The translations under genes and the position numbers were made by a program. From Blastobasis lacticolella (Eukaryota > Arthropoda > Insecta > Lepidoptera > Blastobasidae), in assembly GCA_905147135.1 (NCBI GenBank), contig LR990040.1, forward strand, positions 26,177,857-26,241,856: DNA of 64,000 nt, in the 5' to 3' direction. Under the pieces are notes generated by a model. It ran no database searches and had not been told where the DNA came from. It saw only the letters and a list, made by a program, of their open reading frames with translations. This document shows, one piece after another, positions 41,153 to 53,400 of this stretch. Numbering within the stretch: the stretch's first letter is position 1; each line of letters starts with the position of its first letter.

Positions 41153-43620
41153 GCAGGCAATTCATGGAGGTTCCCTAATACTTGCTCGTAATTGCCTAAA
41201 ATGCAAGGAACGCACTGATATTGTCAAGCTGTCTGTTGAACGATCTGCTGAAATTGCCTGTATAGAACTTGAGCGACTTATTGTAATGAGCGTATACAGA
41301 CCTCCGGCTTCATCATTTGATTTGTTCGAGAAAATTATGGACGAAACCCTTATTAAACTTAGCAATTGTAATAAAAATATTGTTGTTTGTGGAGATTTTA
41401 ATATAGATTTATTAGACGTATCTTGTAAATATACTGGTAGGCTAATATAATTATTTAAGTGTCATTATTTAATCAACTTATTTTAAGAGCCTACTAGAAT
41501 AACAAGTACTACATCAACTTGTCTAGACAACATTTTTTGTGATATCCAGGCATGTAGCCAGTCTGTAATAAACAAATTGCAATCCGATCATTGTGGTCAA
41601 TTAGCTGTGTTTAATGTTAATATGAGGAAAGAAACAAAAAATACTATTAAATTTGTACCAATTAACAACAACCGTCTAAACAGTTTTAGAAATAACATTA
41701 TAGAGAAATCATCTAATTTAAAGTATTTTGATGATACAAATGAATATTATAATTCAGTTTTACACATGACAAAAACTGAAAGTAATAGTATATTCAAACC
41801 AAAGGTGAAGGCAGTAAACAGCAAACTTATGTTTAGCGATTGGGCGACAGCAGGAATACATAAGAGTAGAAATAAATTATATAAGCTCTATGCAGAACGG
41901 GCGTATAATAATAGCGTAGAAATTGATGAGTATGTTAAACATTATTCGAAGTTATTTAAACGCGTTTGTGCTACAGCTAAATTGAACTTCGTTAAACACA
42001 AACTAAAAAATAGCACAGATGTAGTAAAATCCACATGGCAGATAATAAATAGTGAAACTGGAAAAATAACAAATCGCGATACTAAGTACAGTTTAAAGAT
42101 AAATGATAATGTTGTTACCAAAAACTCGGAAGTTGCGGAGGCATTCAATAATTTTTTTACAGACATTCCAGTGTCAACTACGAAATTCTTAAATGCGACT
42201 CCTGCTCTCGCTGAATCCTTGTTAAAGCAAAATGTACCCGAGAGTGTCATCGATTTTAAGTTCGAGCATGCAACACCTCAAGCTATAGTTAAGGCTTTTA
42301 AAACCATAAAAATGAAAGCAACTGCCGACATTGATGGTATGTCGGTAAAAATTATTAGCTCTGTAATTGATGTTATTGCTGTCCACTTAGCGAATATATT
42401 TAATAATTGTGTTGATAATGGTGAATTTCCTGACCTGATGAAGCACAGTAAAGTTATTTCATTGTTGAAAACTGGTAATACAACGGATCCTACAAATTTA
42501 AGACCAGTTTCAATTTTACCGACTCTAAGTAAAATATTTGAGAAAATCATATTAAATCAACTAAAAGCTCATTTTTATAGAAGTAACCTATTGCATCATA
42601 AACAATTCGGTTTTACTCGCGGTCGTTCAACAGCTGATGCAGGTGTTGAACTTATTAAACATATCTTTGGGGCGTGGGAGGAATCACGTGATGCCTTAGG
42701 GGTTTTCTGTGATTTATCCAAAGCCTTTGATTGCGTTAATCATGACATTTTGGTCAGGAAATTACAACATTATGGAATAAAGGACTTGGCCCTGAACTTG
42801 CTAAATTCATACTTGAGTCATTGAATTCAAAAAGTTGATGTGAACGGAGAGAGGTCTATGGGGTCTGTTGTCTCTATGGGTGTCCCCCAGGGATCTATTT
42901 TGGGCCCGTTTTTGTTTCTTGTTTATGTAAATGACTTACCGTACTTTGTAAAAGATACTCATGAAATTGTCTTGTTCGCGGACGATACATTTTTAGTGTT
43001 TAAAGTAAAAAGACAACAATTAACATATAAAGACGTGAACAAGGCTATTGCAGAAGTGGTAAACTGGTTTACGGTTAATAATATATTACTAAATGGCAAG
43101 ATGACAAAATGTTTAAAATTCTCTTTGCCAAATGTTAGATCAGTGCCCACTAATGTACAAATAAAAGGCGAAAATTTGATTTTTGTTGATTCTACAGTAT
43201 TTTTAGGCTTTACTCTGGATAATAAATTGCAATGGGGTCCTCACATTGATAAATTGGCGAAAAGGCTAAGTTCTGCAGCATATGCTGTAAAGAAAATACG
43301 GGGTATTTCTGACGAGGCTACAGCAAGATTAGTTTACTTTACTTATTTCCACAGTATTATGGCCTATGGCATACTGCTGTGGGGACACGCTGCCGACTAG
43401 CACAATGTATTTGTATTGCAGAAAAGGGCTATTCGCGCGATTTATCAATTGAGACCTAGAACTTCACTAAGAGATAAATTCAGGAATATTGATATAATGA
43501 CAATGCCGTCACAATATATATATGAGAATTTAATGTATGTTCATAAAAAAATTACACTTATTTAAGAAGAATAGTGATGTTCATAATATTAATACGAGAA
43601 ATAAAGATAAGCTTGTTGCT
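41153..43620 (+). pseudogene. LINE endonuclease C-terminus and reverse transcriptase (in-frame stops)
   Basis: Continuation of 36386-36606. The endonuclease has VMSVYRPPASSFDLF and NIVVCGDFNIDLL, then in-frame stops near 41448 and 41484, then QSDHCGQLAVF near 41577. The RT runs from 41577: NLRPVSILPTLSKIFEKIIL, FCDLSKAFDCVNHDIL (motif A), a TGA near 42824, GVPQGSILGPFLFLVYVNDL (motif B) and VLFADDTFLVF (motif C), then a TAG near 43400 and a short tail to about 43620. All stops are in one frame, so point mutations and not indels killed it. Jockey/CR1-like by layout. Family R begins where the LINE stops. Confidence 0.88.
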
Positions 43621-43664
43621 GGTGCTTGTCGTCTAGCCAAAGTCCACAAATCATTTATGGGTCA

Positions 43665-44036
43665 ATGTATATTTACAGCAACTTAGCCACCTTCGCCGCC
43701 GCGTTCGTCAAAGTCTCCGCAAGTATATTGATGAGGTCAATCGTACGTAACAGGTGTAGACGTCACGAGAGTCTTCATCAATAAATCTGCAAAGACTACG
43801 CCGTTTCCTTCGCCGCCGCTCTCACGCCGCCGCCTTTGCCAAAGTCTTCGAAGGTATCTTGTTGAGGTCGTACGTAACAGGTATAGACTAGTAGCATTCG
43901 GCGTCATCGATTCAACCACGAAGACGTCGGCGTCACGATGGTAACGTAGCCTTCGCCGCAGTCTACGTGCCAAAATTGATGATGTCGTTTAATATCACTT
44001 TATTTTATGCCGAGCTAGATGTTATCATATTATATA
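43665..44036. repeat. Interspersed repeat family R, copy 2
   Basis: About 92% identical to 33905-34280 by eye. It follows the LINE remnant directly, at GTATATTTACAGCAAC. Confidence 0.78.
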
Positions 44037-44049
44037 TGAATCCATATTG

Positions 44050-44520
44050 ATTACATTACATTAATGTCGACAAATAAACAGGAATTTATCATTACAGATC
44101 AATCAACTTATCTATTAACTGACTGACTGTGTATGAAGAACCTAATATGCTTCCCTGAGGGATATCATAAGGAACTGGAAGGTCATCGCTGAGTTTATCG
44201 TTTATTTTTATGCGTTGGATTCTATTTGGTAGATAGTCGCTAAATAATTGAAGTTGAAAGTCTGGAACACCGATATTTTCTAGTTTGATACACTGTTAAA
44301 CGCTTTTTTTAAACCTAAGAAAACTAATTGTTTTGTATTTATTGTCATTTTACTGGCAATGTAAGTTCATAGTTCATGCACTGCATCTGATGATAGATTA
44401 TTGTTTTTCCTGAGTATTTAACTAATCTCTTGTTCATTAGGCGTTTATTTTTATGTATTTGATTCAAATTCTTAGATAGTCGCTAAATAATTGAAGTTGA
44501 AGGTATCGAACACCGATATT
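44050..44520 (-). pseudogene. LINE reverse-transcriptase remnant
   Basis: The minus-strand reading near 44330-44290 gives LVFLGLKKAFNSV (degenerate motif A, Asp changed to Gly) and then an LQLF..YLPNRIQ-like stretch with stops, ending in a damaged motif B near 44160. An 80-bp part (44198-44285) recurs at 44442-44520 in the same orientation. Heavily decayed. Confidence 0.6.
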
Positions 44521-44539
44521 TCCTGGACGCCCCGCGTCT

Positions 44540-45195
44540 CTCTGCTTCTTGCTCCCGTCTTTTCCCTTCTTGCCACATATTGGCGACCGTCTCGGTGGAG
44601 CTTCGCTGCACAGGCGGTGAAATTGCTACTCCGAACAAACCTCGGCCAGGATGACTACGTCGTACGTAGTTACCTGTCGTCAGTGGGGTGTGCCCCTCAG
44701 GCCCCGCGCGACCCCTTCGTGGAGATGGAGTTCGAGGACTCCGTGTCCCAAGTCTCGGCGCCGCCCTCTCGCAAGAGGGCGGCGTCTGTGGCCGACGACG
44801 ACTCTTCGTCTGTGACCACCGTGACATGACTTAGTTCCGTCACTCCCCTCCCATCCTCTGTGGTCGAGCTCGACGGATTTAAGCTCGTTGCTAAAACCAA
44901 CCGGCACCGTAAGAGGGTTACCCGTTTGGGGTCCGAGGCCTCGTCCTCGGCTGCCGCGCCCGCCCCGGTCGCGGTTACCTCCCGCCCCCGTCCCCCGCCT
45001 CGAGCGTGGCTGCTACCACTCGCACGAGCGCACCTTCTGGCCCGAAGCCAGTAGCACGCTTTGCCCTCCCCCCGCCCCGCCTAAGCCCAAGCTCCCGCTC
45101 CCGATTTTCCTTAGGAAAAAGACTAAGTGGGAGCTTGTCTCCAGTCTTTGCGTAGAACAGCGCGTCCGCTATACCCGTGCGACAAACGGCGTGTA
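44540..45195 (+). pseudogene. LINE ORF1 fragment
   Basis: GC-rich, unlike its neighbours. Residue text includes VEMEFEDSVSQVSAPPSRKR, a TGA at 44827-44829, VVELDGFKLVAKTNRHRKR, then after a frame change KLPLPIFLRKKTKWELVSSL and RVRYTRATNGV. A P-P-x-(F/Y)-(L/I)-R-(D/K)-K...W module followed by a ...YxRAxNG strand is typical of Jockey-like ORF1 proteins just before their RNA-binding fold. The reading is cut at 45195, where the gag-flank repeat begins. Nucleic-acid chaperone role by family; this fragment is dead. Confidence 0.6.
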
Positions 45196-45196
45196 A

Positions 45197-45568
45197 CATC
45201 TTTAAGTTTATAAAATATCGGTAATTGAATGAAAAAATAATTTAAAGGAAATGCGTTATATAGAATCACCCAAAGGAAAAGTAAACCGTACAACTAGCGG
45301 GAGATCAAATCCGCAAACAAGATAAACATATTAAAAGCCGCGAACGAGTGAAATCTAAAATATCCGTGAAACAATTAAAAACATAAAAAAATAACCACAA
45401 CTATACAAATACAAAATTAGGTTCGTCAAATGAATGCATTGTGTAAAATACGCAAGTCAAATAAAACATCAATTCCGCACATAAAGTGAGTGACAATTAA
45501 AATTTGTCCGAGTAGATAAATCAAGCAGATGTAATTTAAGAATCATACAACTTAGCTCTAGAACTGAT
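45197..45568 (-). repeat. Errantivirus-like gag 3' flank, copy 2
   Basis: About 370 bp matching 17500-17872. It follows the gag stop on the minus strand. It does not read as pol in any frame I tried. Confidence 0.75.
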
Positions 45569-46643
45569 CTTCATAGTAGTTTTGTCTAGCACCGCGATTC
45601 CCGAATCTACCTCGTGCATTAAACGTGCCGCGATTAATATTTGCATCCCGGTCATGGCTTGACGAGTTACCATACATATTTGTATGACTTTGAAATTCGC
45701 CACGATTAGAATTTCCGCGGATTTGCCTGCGATAAAAAGTCCCATTATAATATCTTTTTCCGGAAAAATTCATAACAGTTCCATCGGAAAAAGATGATGT
45801 TTCTTCGTCAAGGGCACCTCTAATAGCGTCTTTTAGGCTATCGTAGTTTCTGGCTGAAATAATGGTGCTGAGATGACCATTTCGCAATCCGTCGGAAAAC
45901 CTCTTAATAGCTGTTTTTTCGTTTAACGGTTTTAACACATTAAATTTTGTGGTATCTCCATCTGCTTGCGAAATGGTCAACTCAACGAATAAACGTTCAA
46001 TTTGCTCACTGAATTCCTGAATACTCTGTTGATTTTGTGTAGCCCGTAGCAATTGCTGTTGTAGAGCGGTGAATGACTTTTTAGACAGCAGATACTTCTT
46101 CATATCATCAACAAGCTGCAACAAAACTTTGAGATATACGCAATTTTGCTTTTTCGGAGAGACGTGTTTTAATTTCAAAATTAATTATGATTGTTTTGAA
46201 TTTTGGTGTAACATGGAGTCATACAATTCAATTGCAGAAATTATTTGTTTTGTTACTTCTTCACAGTCTTTCATGACTGGTATCAAGGACACAGCTGTTT
46301 TTAAATCAAATTTTTCACTAGTAGACATTTTGGCACAGTTATTAGAAATGTCTTCTGTTGAACTACTTTGATGGGTTTGATTACAAAAATTCTTAATATC
46401 CTCGTAAGTTAATGTTATCTTTTCACTATAACTACTGAATATTTCTATTTCGTTTGCAGTGAACTGGTCAAAGTGTTCATGTATAATCGACAAATAATTT
46501 TCAAATTTTGTATATATTTGTGTAGCTTCTATTAACTTTTTCCTACAAATATCAGTATTTTCGTGTCTCTTTGGACCTACTTTTTTTAGGTTTTCCTTAA
46601 TTTTTGTTAGCTCATCAAAATTCGACACAAAGTGGTCAGCCAT
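45558..46643 (-). pseudogene. Errantivirus-like (gypsy/TED type) gag, one frame break
   Basis: Minus strand. The first part (46643-46185, about 152 codons) begins MADHF, is helical and charged, and ends in the capsid start FDLKTAVSLIPVMKDCEEVT. After a break near 46180 the second part (46178-45558) has DDMKKYLLSKKSFTALQQQL, EKTAIKRFSDGLRNGHLSTI and SLKDAIRGALDEE, then an Arg/Gly/Asn-rich tail ending YYEDQF. There is no CCHC knuckle; a basic RG tail replaces it, as in insect errantiviruses. Related gags form the particle core. No protease, RT or env follows. Sequence is missing at the break, so it is not functional as it stands; a solo gag gene is a less likely reading. Confidence 0.75.
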
Positions 46644-46991
46644 ATAATCTAGATGATGGAGTTAATAGATCTAGTACATACTAACATTATAAAATAGTAA
46701 CGATAACCTTATGTACCGATGACATAAAACTCTCCCTTAGGGTCTCTAAAATATTACAGGATTACATTAACACACTATGGAACCGTACTGCACATATATT
46801 GCCCATTAAACACCACACTTTAAAACACAATCTTCCATGCCGCTAAATAATTTTATCTTTTTCTTCGCGTTCACGACGGCGACGTAAAATACTCGTAGCT
46901 GGACGTAAAGTCAATTCATTGACCTCTCGTGCTATCATTCGTTTATGGCACTTCATGTACAATCGGTAGGTAATAATTAGCCCTCCAAGTA

Positions 46992-47099
46992 TTAACTGGC
47001 ATGAATTTTCAGCTCATTTATCTCGGCGCTATTAGAGCCGCCAGCGGCGTTCTGGGCTATCACAATCTCCTCCTTTTCACTGGATTGACTTAAACCCAT
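46992..47099 (-). CDS. Small ORF with myristoylation-like start in the gag leader
   Basis: 35 codons, ATG at 47099. It begins MGLSQSSEKEEIVIAQNAAG. Gly at position 2 followed by Ser at 6 is the N-myristoylation pattern. Directly downstream in another frame lies a hydrophobic run (LILGGLIITYRLY) followed by Arg/Lys-rich text (ILRRRREREEKDK), as if one small membrane protein had suffered a frame change. I do not recognise a named family. It could be chance. Confidence 0.35.
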   Translation of the reverse strand: MGLSQSSEKEEIVIAQNAAGGSNSAEINELKIHAS

Positions 47100-47260
47100 T
47101 TTTAAATATAATAATATGCTCGACACACAACAGTACGCGAATATTACAATTACATTGTGTCATTTTGTATTAACTTATTTTTGCAGATCACTTAATGTTT
47201 ATTATTTACGGTTCATATAAGAATACGCGCGGGCCGGCCGGTCGCTCGGTCTCCTGTTAC

Positions 47261-47278
47261 CGGCTGGCAGGGTCGCCA
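47261..47278 (-). promoter_or_regulatory. Possible primer-binding site, tRNA-Arg type
   Basis: On the minus strand TGGCGACCCTGCCAGCCG follows a TTTATTTACATAACG...TTAAA stretch that could end a 5' LTR. TGGCGACC is the start of the tRNA-Arg primer site used by some gypsy elements. The LTR's outer end was not found. Confidence 0.4.
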
Positions 47279-48254
47279 TTTAAGGCCGGGACGTTATGTA
47301 AATAAAACGATGTCCGAGGTTGAGATAGTACTGGCTATATTAGTAATAAGACAAGACATAGTGTACATCTTAAGCATAATAAGTATACATACTACACTAC
47401 TACTACTACTTTATACTAACAAAGTTATTTAATAGATTAGTAGGCAGATTCCGTGAGGAAACCTAACTCGTTTTAATATGGCGGCGAGTTATCTGGGTTG
47501 AAATTACTAGTATATAAATTACTATAATATAACTAATTTACCTATAATTGTCCCATAACATACTTAATGAAGAGAATTTTCAAAACATGGCGAATGTTTG
47601 TAAGAATTGTCGAAATATTTTATTAACAATATATATGCTATGTGCTATTTTTCAAAGTACGTTGTGAAACTAATCAAATTTTGGTAGACATTCACAATAA
47701 AAATGAATTCCCCGGCGAGTTCACACACTATATGTACAATAATTTTACAATACTTATGTTCTACAATTATACAAATTTAATATTAGTTTCATTAATAGGA
47801 AGTATACCTACGTTTTAAATTTTTTTTTTCCTAAAACAACAGCACCAACCACTAGCCAAAACTTAAAAAAACGTACTTATGACTAATAAGCATGACGGGG
47901 GGACTATTGTCTACTCAGTTGTAAACTAAATTTGGCATTATATCATTCTACACTACGTCATCTACATTGGCCACTGGCCATAGCGACTACAAAATTAGAT
48001 TAGTGTAAGACTTTTATATGACAAATTCAGTTTTCCAGTGAGTTAGCCAATAGACCCCCAGCAATGACGAATAAAACCAGAGGACCGGCTATTTGGTTAT
48101 GGTTTCTGTGGCGATGATAGGCCATGAGCGTGCCGATTGACAGCTGATTATCCATATTATTATTATATACTATCTGTTGCCCGCGACTACATCCGCGTGG
48201 GGCTCTGAACATAAACAAAATACCGATCCTTCAATGGCAATTTAAAATTAACTA
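47279..48254. other. AT-rich sequence, possibly including a 5' LTR
   Basis: No ORF or second LTR copy in the window. By position, the first few hundred bases may be the 5' LTR of the minus-strand gag element. Confidence 0.35.
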
Positions 48255-48583
48255 TACATCTCGGATCATCTCGCGCGCAAGGGCCCAGGATCCGTCTTGA
48301 TCCATGATTTGGCAGATCAGGTGATTATAGTGGAGCGACTGCCATCTGATCACCGTGAACTCTGTTAACAGGCGAACCTGACCAGATTGGATTATAGTTT
48401 GACATTCAGGGGCTTGAACGTACGGATTTCATCACGATGTTTCCCTCACCGCAAGGATACTGGTCAGTGTTCAACTAATTTAAATAATTTATAAAGAGCA
48501 TTGGTACATAGCGGCACTGCTGTTCAAACCCGGTGCCTCGGGATACGTGTCTTACCCCTTGACCATTAGGCCACCAATGCTCT
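48255..48583 (-). mobile_element. tRNA-headed SINE with RTE-type tail
   Basis: Minus strand. The head GAGCATTGGTGGCCTAATGG to TGTACCAATGCTC has an 11-bp inverted pair like an acceptor stem and an A-box-like TGGCCTAATGGTC. The core TGAGGGAAACATCGTGATGA, then ATCCAATCTGGTCAGGTTCG, CAGTCGCTCCACTATAATCA and GGGCCCTTGCGCGCGAG follow. Same family as 34880-35225. The missing consensus B box and the long body rule out a tRNA gene. Confidence 0.78.
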
Positions 48584-49685
48584 CATCATTATACTCGTAC
48601 ATCTCAGATACTGAATATAAATGTAAAGCAGGTGAACTGATAATTGAGTGTGCTGTAAACCCGGACGCACTTAAAGATTTTAGTTTTAGTACCAACCTTG
48701 ATTTACGGTGTCGCTGCCCTTGTCTATTATTAATAGATGTACAGGCAGGTTTTTTATTGACCATGCATCATACGGACACTGCTGAATCGATTCATTTGAC
48801 ATACAAAGCTGAGTCTGGTGTCGATTTCGGATAAATCAATGATAGCCGATTAATTGAGCATAACATTTTTGTCACACCTTAAATGATCTGAATCTTCAAA
48901 CTATAGTATACAAGCAAGAAATTTGCTACTATACTCTATATTTTTTAACTATTAAGTAGTGTGATGACGTTCTCCATTCTCATTGGTTACAAATCAGTGT
49001 TCACATCAACCACCCACTTCCCACTTCCCGGTAAGCAACTAAATTGAAATTTTGCATACATGTAAAATAAAAGACAGTAGAATATAATGGTATCATTGAA
49101 CTGAACTGCTCTCGGTGCCAATCGGCTCTGAGACTGTTCAACCAGTCTCAGTGTCATCCTCGTTTAATTTATCTAATTAAAAGAAAAACACAAATATTTA
49201 TGATATTTAAGATTTATTTTTTGTAACACATATGAAAATCGCAGGTAAAATCCACACCGTGAAAGCCGCCTTAGCGTACCTACTTAATTTGGATGAACCA
49301 ATGAGCACGTTGTATTCAGCCTCAGTACTTTATAGTTGATAAAAATAGAATATAGTATGCCATTTTTCGATACAACTTTAGCATTAAATACCCGTGACCG
49401 TTCATTGTGACGGTTACCACTTAAAGTGCAAATCATAGGGCGATAGTTTACCCCTAAATGGCTTATAAGACCGCCTGACCAATTTGGGTAACAGTAAATG
49501 GCCAATGAAAATAATAATTATAGAAGAAGTTGAATAAAAAAAGTGTTTTAATCTATCAAATAATAAACATTTTAATTATATCTTATAGACTCACATATAA
49601 AAAAATTAAACTTATCTCTAGGATTAACGTTGGAAACAGTTCTGGCACCGATTATTAGATAAAGTGAGTCATAGCACAAAGTAGA
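48584..49685. other. No gene supported
   Basis: Two ORFs (48547-48834 plus, partly in the SINE; 49284-49505 minus, 73 codons) have no recognisable domain. Otherwise AT-rich. Confidence 0.45.
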
Positions 49686-49945
49686 TAAACTAAACAAGTT
49701 CCTTCAAATCTATACGCACGACTAAACATCTCATAAATAACCCATAGTTTGTTTATAAATTTGCGAAAAGCACTTGGCCAAGTTTTTGTGCTGCAGAGTG
49801 TATGTATAAGATAAGATAAACCATGATGCAATGGTATTTTATTTATTTATTTATTTATTATTATTCAAATGCTTTTAGACTTACAGTTGAGAAACCAAAA
49901 CGTCTGGAGAGCCATTATTTACATTTAGGTACTTATCTTAATATA
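49686..49945. repeat. Chimeric match to 34424-34483 and 35688-35766, then LINE-like tail
   Basis: The two segments, 1.2 kb apart in unit A, are directly joined here at GTTTATAAATTTGCGA. It continues into a TATTTATTTATTTATTTATT run and 100 bp of unassigned sequence. Confidence 0.7.
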
Positions 49946-49947
49946 TA

Positions 49948-50435
49948 TGACGGATCACGGTCAATAGTATGGACTCATGTGGTCAATAGTACGGACTCAT
50001 GACGATGAAAACGGAAGTGGGAGTGCGCCCTCTGGTGGGGCGTGCTGACAGAGTCTCGACGGCACGACTCGGGCCGAGTGGCGGCCATTCTTGGCGCGAC
50101 CGCCGCCGAGGAGTGACGCGTCTTGAAACTGTCTCCACATTTCGTTTGTTTACGTTTGAAGTTCCTTAATAGAAAGTGTTATTTACGTTTAAAAATAAAG
50201 TAATTTTAAAATCACCTTTGAAATAAGAAAGTATTTTACCTCAACTGCCTACATTTGTAATACCGCTCTGAATTCTAGTGAAATTATAAGTGATGTGCAA
50301 AAATGAAATGGAATAAATACAGTAGAGTAAATGTGAACCTTTTCTTTAATTTATCTGGACGAATACGACCTTATACTGATATCACCACCCTGATGACAAT
50401 GATCCTGATACACCCCTTTCCTTCACGCGACGACA
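49948..50435 (-). repeat. Detached end of a long-TIR element (488 bp)
   Basis: Same length as and nearly identical to 30601-31088, in the same orientation as the right arm, ending CGCGACGACA. A 38-bp stretch of unknown origin (50436-50473) follows, then unit B. Confidence 0.9.
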
Positions 50436-50473
50436 TCAGAAGCGGTGATGACGAACGCAACGCCCAAGATATG

Positions 50474-53400
50474 GTATGATGAAAAGCAACAAAGAAAATG
50501 CAGATACGCTACGTGAAAGCGTAATAATAAAAGAAAGGTGATTACTCGATCCAGTTGAGTTGCCTACATTAAAATGAAAAATGATTTAAAATGTTAAAAG
50601 CGCAGCCAAGAGTCCAAACACCCCGAGATATAAGACAAAGACTTCGTCAGAAAGATTGGGGGATTCATAAAGTAAACAGCAGATCATCTGTACCAAATGG
50701 GTCATGGTCAAGGCAGACCCCGGGCCTTCGAGAGCACCACTGGGATATCGACAACATTATTAAAAATCGAGTGAAACTTACTATGGACGGCACTTTGGTA
50801 TGGCTTCTTTGTTTTTGTTAAATTTAATTTAAATTACTCATGTAAAATATTTTCCTTTTTAAATATAAAATTGAGTTAGTTAAATAATTTGCGTAGTTCT
50901 AAATTAGCCAGCTAAAGTTTATTCAATGACTTTAAAGTAAACGCTTACATTTAGATTCATTTAGCAGTGTGGTTTGACACCACAAGTAAATTAATTGCTT
51001 AGATTACTGCAGATTAAATAAAATCAAACAATTGAAAATGGTGTATATTAATTTTTTATTTTTGTTTTACTAATACAATTATTTTCTTCTATTGCATAAC
51101 AATGGTGCACAACGGTTCGCTTCACCTACGAGAACAACATTGGAATGCAACGCTGGACTGGTAGCCTCAACGTGATTGTTTCAACATGGGACGACGATGG
51201 TAGACAATCTGCGAGTGTACATGACTGAGAAATGATGTGATATTAACAGTTCCTCTCTATCTGGTGAGTCCTATACATAATTATTATTTAGTAAAAACCT
51301 GTGCTGAAGAGGCTCCCTAGCGGATTTTAGGAGTTATTTACTTTGACAATTAAGAAAAGTATTCTGACAGAAACACTATTGATACCCTTAGTAGAGAGAA
51401 TGGCAGGTTTATTTGTATCTTTAGTGAAACTACAAATAGAAAGAATGTAAACAAAACATAAACAACGTCAGTTACGTCAGTGTTACAATTTATTGGTAAA
51501 AATGTCAAAAACTACTGCTAAGTTTAAAAATGTTAGCTTTTGCGGGTACCTATGTCAATTAATGTAGGCTGTCTGATAGAAAGTCACTAAGAAAAAAAAT
51601 CACTCCACAAAAATAGTAAGAATTATGTTAAATCCGTCCCAATGTCAAACAGTGTTTATAGTAAAAAAAGTGTTATTTAATCAAAGATTATTTTACCATC
51701 TTGAAACATGGTGCGCTATGATTTTACGTATTACCAACATCACGTCAGTTATCAGAAAACAAGAATAAGAAATACTTGGAAAGCATAGTGCTATTATTTT
51801 TATAAATTGAGTACGTAAGCATAGTTATGGTGGTGCTGCTGCTGACTGACTTCTTCTTCGTGATCGTTGCCTCACTGCTGAGGATCCTGACATCTTCGGT
51901 AAACTGCATGTCTCCATCGGTTTCGATGAATCGTTCGGATATTTGGTCCACCCATCTCTTCGGACTTCGGCCTCTGAGTCTCTTGCCTTCGACTTTTCCC
52001 GTCACCATAAGTCGTTCCAGATTGCTGATTAAGTAAATATTTGATAATAACAGTGTGGCAGGGATGCCGTAGCAGTGAGTTTGTGGAACAATTAGCTGGT
52101 GTACTTTAGGATGTTGTCTTAGAGATAGGATAGGCTTCACATAGGCTTCGAATGTGCAAATTCAATAACGACCCCGCGATCTCCGCGATTTCTATGCGAG
52201 CGGGAGGGTGCAAACATGTATCGAGAGAAAAAAAATAGAAAAATTATTAGCGTGTTTGTTTACATTTAACAGGAGAAATTCGAACGAAATTTTCCATATT
52301 TCAGTATAATGTTTGTTATTGTGGTCGTAGTTTCCCAATGTTGTAGAATAGAGAGATAAGATATCGGCGGTAAAAATGGGATCACCGATATACGTTTCTT
52401 TTAATACTACAAAAAAAATAGTTTGGTTAGTAACGTAATTTTATATTAGTATCAAGTTATTTAACGAAAAAAAAAAAAAAAGTAAACACGAGTAAGTGAA
52501 CTGATTGACGGTAGATAATTTCGAATTATGTTTTGAGTAACTAAAGATAAACCTGTGACTTAGTTCGACCGAAAACCATGTGTACTAAGTCAATGTGACT
52601 TAGTTTGACCTGGATAAAGACTTTGTTAGACGGATCAATCTAAGACGCTAACCCAATACGTGACGACTATCGAGCCGAGGTTTTTATGAGATTTATGTGA
52701 TCGTTTTGTTTTCTCAAAATTTGTTGCATCATCGGATGAAGGTGATCGTGTTTTATCAGTGATGGTGGGCTAATGGAGCCTATGGAAGAGTTTAATGGTT
52801 GCTTACCGGCCTGATGGAGGCTATGGGAGCGTGGCTAATAGCAGGTAGTTGTTTTAAGCTTTGTTAGAAAGTGTTGAACGATAACGATGATGAGAAAGTC
52901 CAGATATTTTGGTGATAGTTCAATAGCCGGTTTTATAAATTATTTTTAGCTTCGAGTACTGAAATTTCCTTGATTACTGATATAAAGTAACTATTTTGAG
53001 TTCTGTTGTTGTGCCAGTAAGATGAGACAGTGTAAGCAATGGTGAGATTTCCTATCCTTCTGCCAGTACAAGTTTTTAAGTACCTGAATTGTTGTTGAGG
53101 TCAAACATCCAGATTTATTTGGCTGACTTGGAGTGACCCGGGAGTCATGTGTGTGACTTATTGGGCTAAGAGCCCCGAAAGTCTCGGATGTTGTGGCTGT
53201 AGATAGCAAATTTTATTTTGTAATTTTTTTAGAAGGCGGCTTGATATGGGATGCCTTCGTTATTACAAACATTGTTAAATGGTTTCAAAATGGGAGCTTA
53301 AACGTAACGTAAAGTCTAGATAGAGTATACTCGTTCGAACAGTTAAAATCGATGACGATGATTATTGCTTGTTTAGTTTTGGTGTGGCAACAAATGGACT

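Larger units (their letters stand above)
46644..47278 (-). other. Leader of the errantivirus-like element
   Basis: Lies between the putative primer-binding site and the gag start. Contains a 35-codon ORF (46992-47099) and, in another frame, a hydrophobic then basic stretch (about 46850-47000). Confidence 0.5.

Noticed and set aside
44583..44596. Second primer-binding site (TGGCGACCGT)
   Set aside because: It lies within the ORF1-like region with no LTR end before it; a chance match.
44620..44907. Minus-strand ORFs opposite the ORF1 fragment
   Set aside because: GC-rich shadows of the plus-strand LINE ORF1 reading.
48497..48583. Functional tRNA gene on the minus strand
   Set aside because: The acceptor-like stem is present but there is no canonical T-arm, and a SINE body follows.
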